Of a DNA stretch of 64,000 bases, positions 49,469 to 57,108 are shown one piece after another; the first letter of the stretch is position 1, and each line of letters opens with the position of its first letter. The notes beneath the pieces are model-generated. The model was not told where the DNA came from, made no database searches, and was given only the letters and a program-made list of their open reading frames with translations. The stretch spans positions 196,853 through 260,852 of the forward strand of contig NZ_RXIZ01000008.1 in the NCBI RefSeq assembly GCF_003987855.1, written 5' to 3'. A program made the translations under genes and the position numbers. This stretch comes from Hyphomicrobium sp. (GTDB taxonomy: Bacteria > Pseudomonadota > Alphaproteobacteria > Rhizobiales > Hyphomicrobiaceae).

Positions 49469-50014
49469 TTATTGAGAGCTTGCTCGCGCGGGCGTAATTT
49501 TCAGATTCAGGTCCGATAGCTTCGAGCTAATGCTAGCCATACCCTCGCGCAGAACGCCGTCGATTGCGGCTCGCGCTTCGCTGTCTGATTTGCCGTCGGC
49601 TGCATCGTAGGAAGCTGACCATATAATATCGAGTTCTTCCCCCTTCGATGCGATGGAGAATGCCGCGTGGTAGTTCTTTACCGGCAAGAGACTATCTACG
49701 ATGGCGTAGTCGTAGCTCAGAGGTGTGGAACTCAGTAGCCGCTCTTTTATCTTGCTGCCATCTTTGAGCGAGAGCGTCCGAAAGGTCGCGCCGCCCTCTT
49801 TGCCTTCCGTGCATGAGAGCACCTCGGGGTGCCACTCAGCGATCTCACAGAACGGTCCGAACCGCTGCCACAATATTTTTGATTGCTGATCGATATCCTG
49901 TCGCCCAACTTTCAATTGGAGCGTTTCCATCGATGAAAGACCCGCGGCGAGAGCTAAGCTGCTCGCCGAGCCCATAAGCAACAACAACAAGATCGCACGC
50001 TGGAGGTGTTTCAT
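49469..50014 (-). CDS. Exported SRPBCC-family protein
   Basis: A 181-residue protein: signal peptide (about 1-23, AILLLLLMGSASSLALA), then a START/polyketide-cyclase-like fold with ILWQRFGPFCEIAEWHPEVL and DGSKIKERLLSSTPLSYDY, then KNYHAAFSIA and a C-terminal helix. SRPBCC proteins bind hydrophobic ligands. Exported versions occur next to PQQ alcohol dehydrogenase clusters. It lies 210 bases downstream of the response regulator gene on the same strand, so cotranscription is uncertain. Confidence 0.7.
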   Translation of the reverse strand: MKHLQRAILLLLLMGSASSLALAAGLSSMETLQLKVGRQDIDQQSKILWQRFGPFCEIAEWHPEVLSCTEGKEGGATFRTLSLKDGSKIKERLLSSTPLSYDYAIVDSLLPVKNYHAAFSIASKGEELDIIWSASYDAADGKSDSEARAAIDGVLREGMASISSKLSDLNLKITPARASSQ

Positions 50015-50224
50015 CTATTGATTAGGAGAGGATCGCTTTTTTTGACTTGCTCGCGCGTGTTCGAAAAAAATGCGGCGGATGGTATGAACCCAGGAGGATC
50101 GTGCGTTCGCACCACCCTACCGCAAGCGTGGCATGCCGACAGTACGGGCCGGCTATTCGCGGCACCACGGGACGACTTCCCGATGTTGAGCTTCCCGCTT
50201 CCCATTGCGAGCTAAGTGAAGCGT

Positions 50225-50845
50225 TCAGGTCTTCCTCATTTCGAGCGCCATGCGAATAAGATCGGCGGTTCGCTCTACGGCAAGCTTTGACTTCATCAAA
50301 CTGCACGCATTGGCCACCGTTTTGTAGGCCACACCAAGCGTGGATGCGATTGCTGAAAGGCTTTTGCCTTCTCCGAGGAGCCTTAGGATCTCGATTTCAC
50401 GCATCGTCAGTCGCTCGAGAAGATCGCCGCCACCCGAAAATTGTTTCATGGCGAGATCGGTCGCTATCTCGCGCTCGACGTAGCGTTTCCCCTCTCCCAC
50501 CCGAAGAACCGCGGCAATGAGTTCCTCTGCCGATGCCGCCTTGGAAATGTAGCCGCGAGCTCCAGCTTGCAGAGCGCGGGCAGCATAAATCGCCTCCGCA
50601 TGCATGCTGAGCATCAGCACTTTCGAATTTGGATTTTCGATAAGGAAACGCTTGAGTAACTCGAGACCGCTCGAGCCAGCAAGGCTGATATCGAGAACGA
50701 CGACGTCAGGATTTTGCTGCCGAAAGACCGTGAGAGCCTGATAGCTCGTCGCTGCTTCGTGAATATCGGCGCCCGGGATGGCGGAAAGCAGGCGCCTTAC
50801 GCCTTCCCGCACCAGCACGTGATCATCTACCAGGAGTATTCTCAT
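50225..50845 (-). CDS. LuxR/NarL-family response regulator
   Basis: A 206-residue regulator with a receiver domain (phospho-acceptor D52 in VVVLDISLAGSSG, lysine in ISKAASAEEL) and a C-terminal LuxR helix-turn-helix (LTMREIEILRLLGEGKSLSA, IASTLGVAYKTVANACSLMK). It resembles the FlhR/AgmR/ErbR regulators that control PQQ-dependent alcohol oxidation and formaldehyde-linked genes. Its ATG overlaps the end of the kinase gene by four bases. Targets are likely to include the cluster upstream. Confidence 0.88.
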   Translation of the reverse strand: MRILLVDDHVLVREGVRRLLSAIPGADIHEAATSYQALTVFRQQNPDVVVLDISLAGSSGLELLKRFLIENPNSKVLMLSMHAEAIYAARALQAGARGYISKAASAEELIAAVLRVGEGKRYVEREIATDLAMKQFSGGGDLLERLTMREIEILRLLGEGKSLSAIASTLGVAYKTVANACSLMKSKLAVERTADLIRMALEMRKT

Positions 50846-52200
50846 AGGGACACCGAACCGGCATGGGAGCCGGCCAAAGAATGATGCTGCTCAGTCGCTT
50901 TTCCAAATCGCGCTTCCACGATGGTTCCCCGCCCGTCGGGACGATTCCTGACATTGAAGCGGCCTCTCTTAGCCATTACTCGCTCTCGCATACCGGTAAG
51001 ACCATGGCCCGCACGGCTTGATTTGAGTCCGCCGCCGTCGTCGACTACGTGAACGCTTAAGCCGCTATCATCGAACTTAACGGCGGCATCGATGGTCGTT
51101 GTCTTCCCATGTCGCACGGCGTTGCTAATGCTCTCCTGGACAATGCGGTAGACGACGGAGTCGAGCTCAACCCCGACGCCACCTTCCGGAATGGTCGTCG
51201 TGATTTCGAGACCGGGTTTGCGGGCGGTCCAAAATTCAACGAGCCTTTGAACGGCTGCTTCGAGGCCAAGGTCTTCGACCGTCCCTGTTCGCAGCCGCCC
51301 AAGGATTTGGAGAACGCGCCTTTGGCTCAGCCCCACAGCTTCGCGAATGGATTCCAACCTATCGGCGGCATCTCCAAGTTGATTGTCGCCTAACGAATTT
51401 TGAACGGCCGCCGCATCTAGGCCGACCGAAAATAAAAGCGGTCCGATCTCGTCGTGAAGGTCGCGTGCCAGTTCGGCCCGCTCTTCTTCCTGCACGCTTG
51501 AGAGCTGCTCCTCGAGCAAAGTCTTCGCAGCTTCAGCTTGCTCGAGCTTGGCCGCCATATGGTTGAATACGCTGGTCACGGCCCGGATATCGCGAGCTCC
51601 GCGTTCTTCGACGCGAGTGCTGAAATCCCCCTCTGCCCCACGCAACAGCGCGTCGCCTAATTGTTCGAGCGGCTTCAACTCCCGGCCGACTGTCCAGTAG
51701 ATGAGCGCACTTACCAATGCCGCCAGAAGCCCTACGAGCAACAGGCTGTTGCCAACATCCTCCCACACTTCCTGCACTTCGTTGCGTGGATCGGTCTCAA
51801 TAAGAAAGGCCGAATAGCCGTGAATTTCAGGAGGCAATTTTACGTGTGCAGATTCGGTGGAACCTGCCAGAAGATTGTAGAACCACTCCGGCGCCGGCTC
51901 GCTCGGCGTTTCTATGTGGGACTGAACCGCGCGCTCGCCGCCCTTATCCACGATTGAGACTTTGAGGTGGCGCGCACTATTGAACTGCTCGATGATCCCA
52001 ATCAAAGCGTGATACGGGTTGGGCGAGCCGTTTAAGCCGTTGACGCCATCTTCCAGTATTTGCTCTCCCACCACGAACGCAGAGTGCAGTTCCGTCTCGA
52101 TCTTGGCCGCCGCCCTCCAGTAGGTCGTCAGAGCGCCGACGATTACGCTGAGAAACAGAACGAGGGCGACATTGATGAGAAGGCGTTGTCTAAGCGACAT
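50842..52200 (-). CDS. Membrane sensor histidine kinase (HisKA_3 type)
   Basis: A 452-residue kinase: membrane helix (about 8-28), periplasmic sensor of about 120 residues, second helix (152-172), HAMP segment (GRELKPLEQLGDALLRGAEG), phospho-acceptor H249 in ELARDLHDEIGPLL, and a GHKL ATPase (IVQESISNAVRHGK, VVDDGGGL, GLTGMRERV). It forms a pair with the LuxR-type regulator and, by relation to FlhS-type kinases, probably senses methanol or formaldehyde metabolism. It starts 18 bases after the YVTN gene, so it belongs to the XoxF-associated operon. Confidence 0.9.
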   Translation of the reverse strand: MSLRQRLLINVALVLFLSVIVGALTTYWRAAAKIETELHSAFVVGEQILEDGVNGLNGSPNPYHALIGIIEQFNSARHLKVSIVDKGGERAVQSHIETPSEPAPEWFYNLLAGSTESAHVKLPPEIHGYSAFLIETDPRNEVQEVWEDVGNSLLLVGLLAALVSALIYWTVGRELKPLEQLGDALLRGAEGDFSTRVEERGARDIRAVTSVFNHMAAKLEQAEAAKTLLEEQLSSVQEEERAELARDLHDEIGPLLFSVGLDAAAVQNSLGDNQLGDAADRLESIREAVGLSQRRVLQILGRLRTGTVEDLGLEAAVQRLVEFWTARKPGLEITTTIPEGGVGVELDSVVYRIVQESISNAVRHGKTTTIDAAVKFDDSGLSVHVVDDGGGLKSSRAGHGLTGMRERVMAKRGRFNVRNRPDGRGTIVEARFGKATEQHHSLAGSHAGSVSL

Positions 52201-52218
52201 GGGAATGATCCGAGGTGC

Positions 52219-53199
52219 TCACGGCTTTATGACCAATCCCCAAGGCAACCGCCCTACGGGAACGGATTTCTCCGCCTTTTCGGAAGCGACATCAATGACG
52301 GTGACATCATTCGACAGACCGTTAGCGGTGAAGAGTTTCGAGCGGTCTGCATTAAAGTCCATGTGCCAAGGACGCTGACCGACGAGAATGTAGTTTGTCG
52401 TTTCATAAGTCCCGGTATCGACCACCGCGACACGGTTCGCGCGCCCCAAGGCCACAAAAGCTTTCTTTCCATCCGCAGAAAACTGCACGCCCATCGGCTG
52501 AATGAGCTCGGATCGCACCCCTGGAATATTGAAAGTCAGACGCCTTTTTATCTTCCGTGCCGACGCATCAATAACCGATACGCTCCCGCCGACTTCAGCG
52601 GTAACCCATACCTCTCTGCCATCGGGGCTGTAACGCGCCACCCGCGGCCGCGTGTCGACGAGGACGTTGGCAACAACCTTCATCGACTTGATGTCGATGA
52701 AGTGGGCCATGCTCGTCGATTCAGATGTGGCGACCACGATGGAATCGTCGGGCGACACCGCCATGCCCTCGGGTTCTACCCCGATCTGAATTTCGCCCCG
52801 CACCGAGCCGTCAGCCGCATTGATAACGGTGACCATGCCATCATCTTCGTTGGCGATGTAAATGAACTTCCCCGCATGGTCGATATCGAGCAGCTCGGGA
52901 TCCGGCCCCGCGGTTTCATGCGTGCTCGTGATCTGGAATGTCGTCGTGTCCATCACGTCCAACCGATTGTCGTCGCCCGCGCAGATGAAGAGCGTCTTAC
53001 GATCGGGGGACAAGACCATGCCACGTGGTCGTTTGCCGACCGGCACGGTCTTGACAACCCTGAGAGCGTCAATGTCCAGGACCGTGATTGTGTTGTCTTT
53101 CTCATTGCTGATGAAAGCGATGCCGGCAGAGGCTTGCCCGCTCAACAGAGCGGTTAAAGAAGCGGACAATGCGGTCGCGACCACAGCGAGTTTCTTCAT
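52219..53199 (-). CDS. YVTN beta-propeller protein, PQQ-dependent catabolism type
   Basis: A 326-residue exported protein with a signal peptide (about 1-25) and a seven-bladed YVTN-type propeller. Repeats are IAFISNEKDNTITVLDIDAL, KTVPVGKRPRGMVLSPDRKT, KFIYIANEDDGMVTVINAAD and VNVIDVASEK-like ends. The length and placement match the propeller family found with PQQ alcohol dehydrogenases. Such proteins may bind a redox partner or substrate. It lies 13 bases from the ABC-type binding protein gene. Confidence 0.85.
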   Translation of the reverse strand: MKKLAVVATALSASLTALLSGQASAGIAFISNEKDNTITVLDIDALRVVKTVPVGKRPRGMVLSPDRKTLFICAGDDNRLDVMDTTTFQITSTHETAGPDPELLDIDHAGKFIYIANEDDGMVTVINAADGSVRGEIQIGVEPEGMAVSPDDSIVVATSESTSMAHFIDIKSMKVVANVLVDTRPRVARYSPDGREVWVTAEVGGSVSVIDASARKIKRRLTFNIPGVRSELIQPMGVQFSADGKKAFVALGRANRVAVVDTGTYETTNYILVGQRPWHMDFNADRSKLFTANGLSNDVTVIDVASEKAEKSVPVGRLPWGLVIKP

Positions 53200-53212
53200 G
53201 TTGCTAAGCTGG

Positions 53213-54481
53213 TCAGCCTCTCTGTTGACATCTCGATTCCGGCTCGTCGAAACCGAGCGTGTCGGTGAGATACTTGGGATGCAGGAAGCCTTCTTGTGGG
53301 GATATCGACACGAGCGCGCGCGGCCCGACGAGCAGAATGGGTTGGCGCAATTGGCGATCCCATCTGCGAAAGTTCATGCCTTGTGATTTAAAGCCGGCCA
53401 CTTCGAACTTATCCGAAATCAGATACTCTCGCAGCGTTCCCGCGTCGGACGAATTTGTCCGCGTGACCGCCTCCCCGAATATCCGCACGGCAAGCCAAGC
53501 CGAATAGTCGCGTTCGGTCATCACGCGGCCCGTTTTTCTCTCGAACCGGTTCTGCATTTGCGTGGCGGCACTCTCTTCGTATGACCGGTGCCACGAAACG
53601 GCGATCAGGCCGTGCGTGCCAGCAACAGGACGCGGCTCAAATGTATTGAATAGAAGATAGTCGCCGAAATTCTCTCCGACATCGGCAACGACGATAACAT
53701 CGTAGTTTCCCAAGTTCTGGGTCAGCACTGGCATCTGTGATTGAATTTGCCGATGCCCGGTATCTGTTCGGCGCGAGCCCGCAACGTACGCATAGAGCTT
53801 TTCGCCGACGATCTCCGCGCCAAACCGCTTGGCTGCACGGTGCAACGCATCGGCGTAGTCTTTGTCCTGAGACTGCGCGCCGGATATGAGTCCCCACCTC
53901 TTCCAACGCTTCCATATCAGGAACTGCGCGAGTGCATCAGCACGCATCGACCAATCAGGTGGGACGTGGAAGATATTGCGGCGGCACTGGTCATTACGCA
54001 GCCGGCCATCGTTCGAACGAATATTCATTATGATCGCGTTATGGGCCTCCGCGATGTCCGCAACTTCCAGGAGATCCGTCGGCTCTAGATCGGCGACGAT
54101 CAGCGATACGCCAGATTTCAGGATGTTGACGGCGGCGGGTCTAATATCCTCGCTCTCGGGAATGATCGCTTCCACTAGCCTGAAGGTTTGCCCGATCAGC
54201 CGCCCCGTCATGTTGTCTTCGACTAGACCTATCCGCGCTCCTTGGATGCCCTTATCAGTGAAGACTTTGTCCACGAGCGACAGAGGCTCGACCTCGGCGT
54301 AAGACTTACCGAGGTAAGCTATTTTTACATCCAACGCCGCCCCGGTACTGCCGGCCGGAGCATCATCGCTCCGTACCGGCAAAGTCAACAGAGGCAAAAA
54401 AAACGCAAGCATCAGAGCAACACCATTCGCACAAGCATGGCGTATCGAACGGCCGCACCAGCTTCGTCCGCGGCGTATCAC
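53213..54481 (-). CDS. Periplasmic ABC-type binding protein, PQQ-alcohol-dehydrogenase associated
   Basis: A 422-residue binding protein of the branched-chain amino-acid receptor fold. Signal peptide (NGVALMLAFFLPLLTLPVRS), then VKIAYLGKSYAEVEPLSLVD, IGLVEDNMTGRLIGQTFRLV and VIVVADVGENFGDYLLFNTF. This family occurs in PQQ-linked alcohol oxidation loci, often with an ABC ATPase and permease, which are absent here. GTG 54481 overlaps the cytochrome stop (GTGA). The ligand is unknown. Confidence 0.8.
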   Translation of the reverse strand: MIRRGRSWCGRSIRHACANGVALMLAFFLPLLTLPVRSDDAPAGSTGAALDVKIAYLGKSYAEVEPLSLVDKVFTDKGIQGARIGLVEDNMTGRLIGQTFRLVEAIIPESEDIRPAAVNILKSGVSLIVADLEPTDLLEVADIAEAHNAIIMNIRSNDGRLRNDQCRRNIFHVPPDWSMRADALAQFLIWKRWKRWGLISGAQSQDKDYADALHRAAKRFGAEIVGEKLYAYVAGSRRTDTGHRQIQSQMPVLTQNLGNYDVIVVADVGENFGDYLLFNTFEPRPVAGTHGLIAVSWHRSYEESAATQMQNRFERKTGRVMTERDYSAWLAVRIFGEAVTRTNSSDAGTLREYLISDKFEVAGFKSQGMNFRRWDRQLRQPILLVGPRALVSISPQEGFLHPKYLTDTLGFDEPESRCQQRG

Positions 54482-55044
54482 CAGTTCCGTCGACCTTTGT
54501 TGAGCGAGTGAACGAACGCGATGATCTTCCAAAGTTCATCGTCGTCCTTGATGATCCCCCCGAACGGCGGCATCGGCCCAACGACGCTCTCCTGCCCCTT
54601 CCGGCTCAAGCCATAGGTCTTCTGGAGTTCCTGGCTTCCATGGGAAACGAGGCGGAACAGAATGTCGTCGTCGCTGCCGTAAACCCAAGTGTCGTTTGTG
54701 AGCGGCGGGCACATGCCGCCACCGCCGCCACCGCCATGGCAGCCGTTGCAGCTATAGGAAAAGTAGAGCTTCTTGCCCTCTTCGATCTTGTCCGCCTGAT
54801 CCGTGTATGGGTTCTTCATGGTGCCGATCGGATTGGCCTTATCGACGTCCAACGGCGGCTTGTGGGTGACTTCCGTCGGTTTCCTGGCCTTGAACTCTTC
54901 GTAGGCTTTCGCAGCGGCAGCCTTTGCTGCGGCTTGCGGGTCATCATCGTCGTCCGCTCGCACGACATGCGTTGAAGCCAGCAGAGCCGCCGCGCACAGC
55001 ATGAGCGCCGCAGTGAACAGAAAAAACCAATTCCGATTTCTCAC
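54478..55044 (-). CDS. Cytochrome c, methanol-metabolism type (four-Cys)
   Basis: A 188-residue exported cytochrome: signal peptide (1-30), charged linker, haem motif C99-N-G-C102-H103 in YSCNGCHGGGGGGGMCPPL with an extra C112, and KGQESVVGPMPPFGGIIKDD with the Met ligand candidate. The CxxCH-Gly-rich-Cys pattern is specific for the methanol-metabolism cytochrome family. It probably accepts electrons from the XoxF dehydrogenase, the place usually held by XoxG, although its sequence differs from typical XoxG. Confidence 0.88.
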   Translation of the reverse strand: MRNRNWFFLFTAALMLCAAALLASTHVVRADDDDDPQAAAKAAAAKAYEEFKARKPTEVTHKPPLDVDKANPIGTMKNPYTDQADKIEEGKKLYFSYSCNGCHGGGGGGGMCPPLTNDTWVYGSDDDILFRLVSHGSQELQKTYGLSRKGQESVVGPMPPFGGIIKDDDELWKIIAFVHSLNKGRRNW

Positions 55045-55172
55045 GAGCCGATCCTTCCATAGCGAATTGGACTAAGCCAAAATTCCAAGCGATTGATTGC
55101 GGTTGACCACCGACAGCATCCATTTAACGTGTTCGCGATTGCCGAAAATTCCCGAAATTCTCTCGGTTCTGC

Positions 55173-57023
55173 TCAGTTGCTTCCGGCCTGCGTCAGGAGG
55201 TTCAGGAGGCTGACGACGGCGGTATTTCCGTTCGATTTCGCCAGATCCTCGGCAGTCAGCCCTTGAGGCGACTTGAAGTTGCGATCGGCCCCCGCTTGAA
55301 CGAGAAGTCCTACGATCGGCGCGTTGTTGTGTGCTGCAGCGAGCAGGAGTGCGGTCACGCCGGTCGAGGAGACGTCATTGACCTTTGCGCCCTTTGCGAT
55401 AAGCGCACGCGCCAATTCGAGGGGGCCAGGGTCTCCGGGATTCACCTTTTCGATCCGCGCGACCCCAGCGCCTAGGGTCAGTTCACGATCTTCGGAGCCT
55501 GCGATCAGCATCAACGGCGTGAGCTTCGCGTCACCGTCGGACGTCTCGACTTCCGCGCCGGCATCGATCAAAGCGATGGCCGCCTTGTACTTACTTTCGA
55601 GTATGGCAAGCGCGAGAGGCGTTACACCCGCAGGCGTTCGCAACTCCAGATCGGCGCCGTTGCCGGCGAGCGCCCGTACCGCTGCTGGTGAATCCCGCAG
55701 CACCGCATGTTGCAGAGCCGTGTAGCCATCGCGATCCTTGATGTTGAGATTGGCCTTGCGTGTGACGAGCGCTTCGATCGCCTTGGCATCTTCATTTCTG
55801 GCGGCAACATGAAGCGGTGCGTATCCTTCAACGTCGGTCTTGTTGACGTCCGCGCCCTTGTCGATGAGGAATGATACGCGCTCAAGGTCGCCCGCAAGAA
55901 CGGCGTTGACCAATTCCTGATTGATATCGGCGCCGCTCTTTAGCCAATCTTCTAGGCGCGCGCGATCGACCTTCTGATCTGGAGCCGCCTTGGCGTAAGC
56001 TGCGCGAGGGTCGTCGATCGGTCGCGTATATGTCCCGTGAGACGGTAGGTCACCGGCCACGATGCACCGACTGCACTGCACGAGCGGAACGCCATAATCG
56101 AGGAGGATCCTCTCGATCTCAGTCCGCTTCGCGTTCAAGGCCAGGTCGAACTTGTATTTCAGAATCCAGTCGATTTTTCGTAAGCCGATTGCGAGGTCAA
56201 ATTCTAAAGGGACGTCATCTTCATCGAGATTGACGGGCTGAACGACAAGCGGTTCCTTTTTTGTCGTCTTCAGCCAACCCGCAAATGGTCCCCACACTGC
56301 AGCGACATCGAGCTTACCGTCGATCACGTCCTGTACTTGGCGCCAAGGCTGGGCTGCCGGATCAAGGTCGGCGTTGTGGCTGACGACGTGGAGCGTAACA
56401 TTTTCCCGGATGCCCCGCTGCGCGAGAGCCATTCGGATTCCCGACGTCTGGTACGTACCGATCGAGAGGGACTGAAGCTGCGGGTCGTCTAGATTTTTGA
56501 TTTTGAGTCCGCGATCGCTTCGGTAGGCAAGGACGTAGGTCGTGCGGTAGATCGGTTCAGTTTCGAGCACCCGTTCGAAACCCGCGGGTAGATCGAGCAG
56601 GACATCGCAATCGCCGGAATCGAAAGTTTGGCGAGTTATTCCCCGTTCGAGATACGGGCGCCAGAAGTAGGTGACATAGGTCCCCATCTCGGCCGCGACG
56701 AGTTCTATGATCTTATTCTCATAGCCTGCGCGGTTGATGTCGGAGAGCGGCAGATTGCCCGGGTCGCCGCAGACGCGCAGACCAGAGACTTGCCGCTGCA
56801 TCGCCGCTTTCTTGAGAGCGTTGTGATCAGCTGAGGTCAGCGGCATCTGCGCCTCCAAATGCGCCAGTGCCGTATCAAGTCGGAGTTTGTCCTTGTCGTT
56901 CGAAGCGTCGTCTGCGGCAAGCGCCCCGCCTGCTACTCCAAGCAAGGCTGCAATGGTTGCCAGACCCATCTCCAGGAACCGCGAGATGGGCGACCGCGCA
57001 GTACAAGCCATTTGCACACTCAT
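55173..57023 (-). CDS. XoxJ-like binding protein fused to ankyrin repeats
   Basis: A 616-residue protein. After a signal peptide (about 15-37), residues 60-320 are the quinoprotein-associated substrate-binding domain (LRVCGDPGNLPLSDINRAGY, ENKIIELVAAEMGTYVTYFW, CDVLLDLPAGFERVLETEPI) equivalent to MxaJ/XoxJ. Residues about 355-610 form seven or so ankyrin repeats: INQELVNAVLAGDLERVSFL, DVNKTDVEGYAPLHVAARNE, KDRDGYTALQHAVLRDSPAA, TPLALAILESKYKAAIALI. XoxJ is thought to help XoxF assemble; the ankyrin half suggests extra protein contacts in the periplasm. It lies 85 bases downstream of xoxF on the same strand. Confidence 0.85.
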   Translation of the reverse strand: MSVQMACTARSPISRFLEMGLATIAALLGVAGGALAADDASNDKDKLRLDTALAHLEAQMPLTSADHNALKKAAMQRQVSGLRVCGDPGNLPLSDINRAGYENKIIELVAAEMGTYVTYFWRPYLERGITRQTFDSGDCDVLLDLPAGFERVLETEPIYRTTYVLAYRSDRGLKIKNLDDPQLQSLSIGTYQTSGIRMALAQRGIRENVTLHVVSHNADLDPAAQPWRQVQDVIDGKLDVAAVWGPFAGWLKTTKKEPLVVQPVNLDEDDVPLEFDLAIGLRKIDWILKYKFDLALNAKRTEIERILLDYGVPLVQCSRCIVAGDLPSHGTYTRPIDDPRAAYAKAAPDQKVDRARLEDWLKSGADINQELVNAVLAGDLERVSFLIDKGADVNKTDVEGYAPLHVAARNEDAKAIEALVTRKANLNIKDRDGYTALQHAVLRDSPAAVRALAGNGADLELRTPAGVTPLALAILESKYKAAIALIDAGAEVETSDGDAKLTPLMLIAGSEDRELTLGAGVARIEKVNPGDPGPLELARALIAKGAKVNDVSSTGVTALLLAAAHNNAPIVGLLVQAGADRNFKSPQGLTAEDLAKSNGNTAVVSLLNLLTQAGSN

Positions 57024-57108
57024 TGAAATCTTGATTCAGCAGTGAAGATCCTGCGAAGCCGAGACGACACACGGCGCGATCCGTGTGTCGTCTCGCCGGG
57101 CGAAACGC

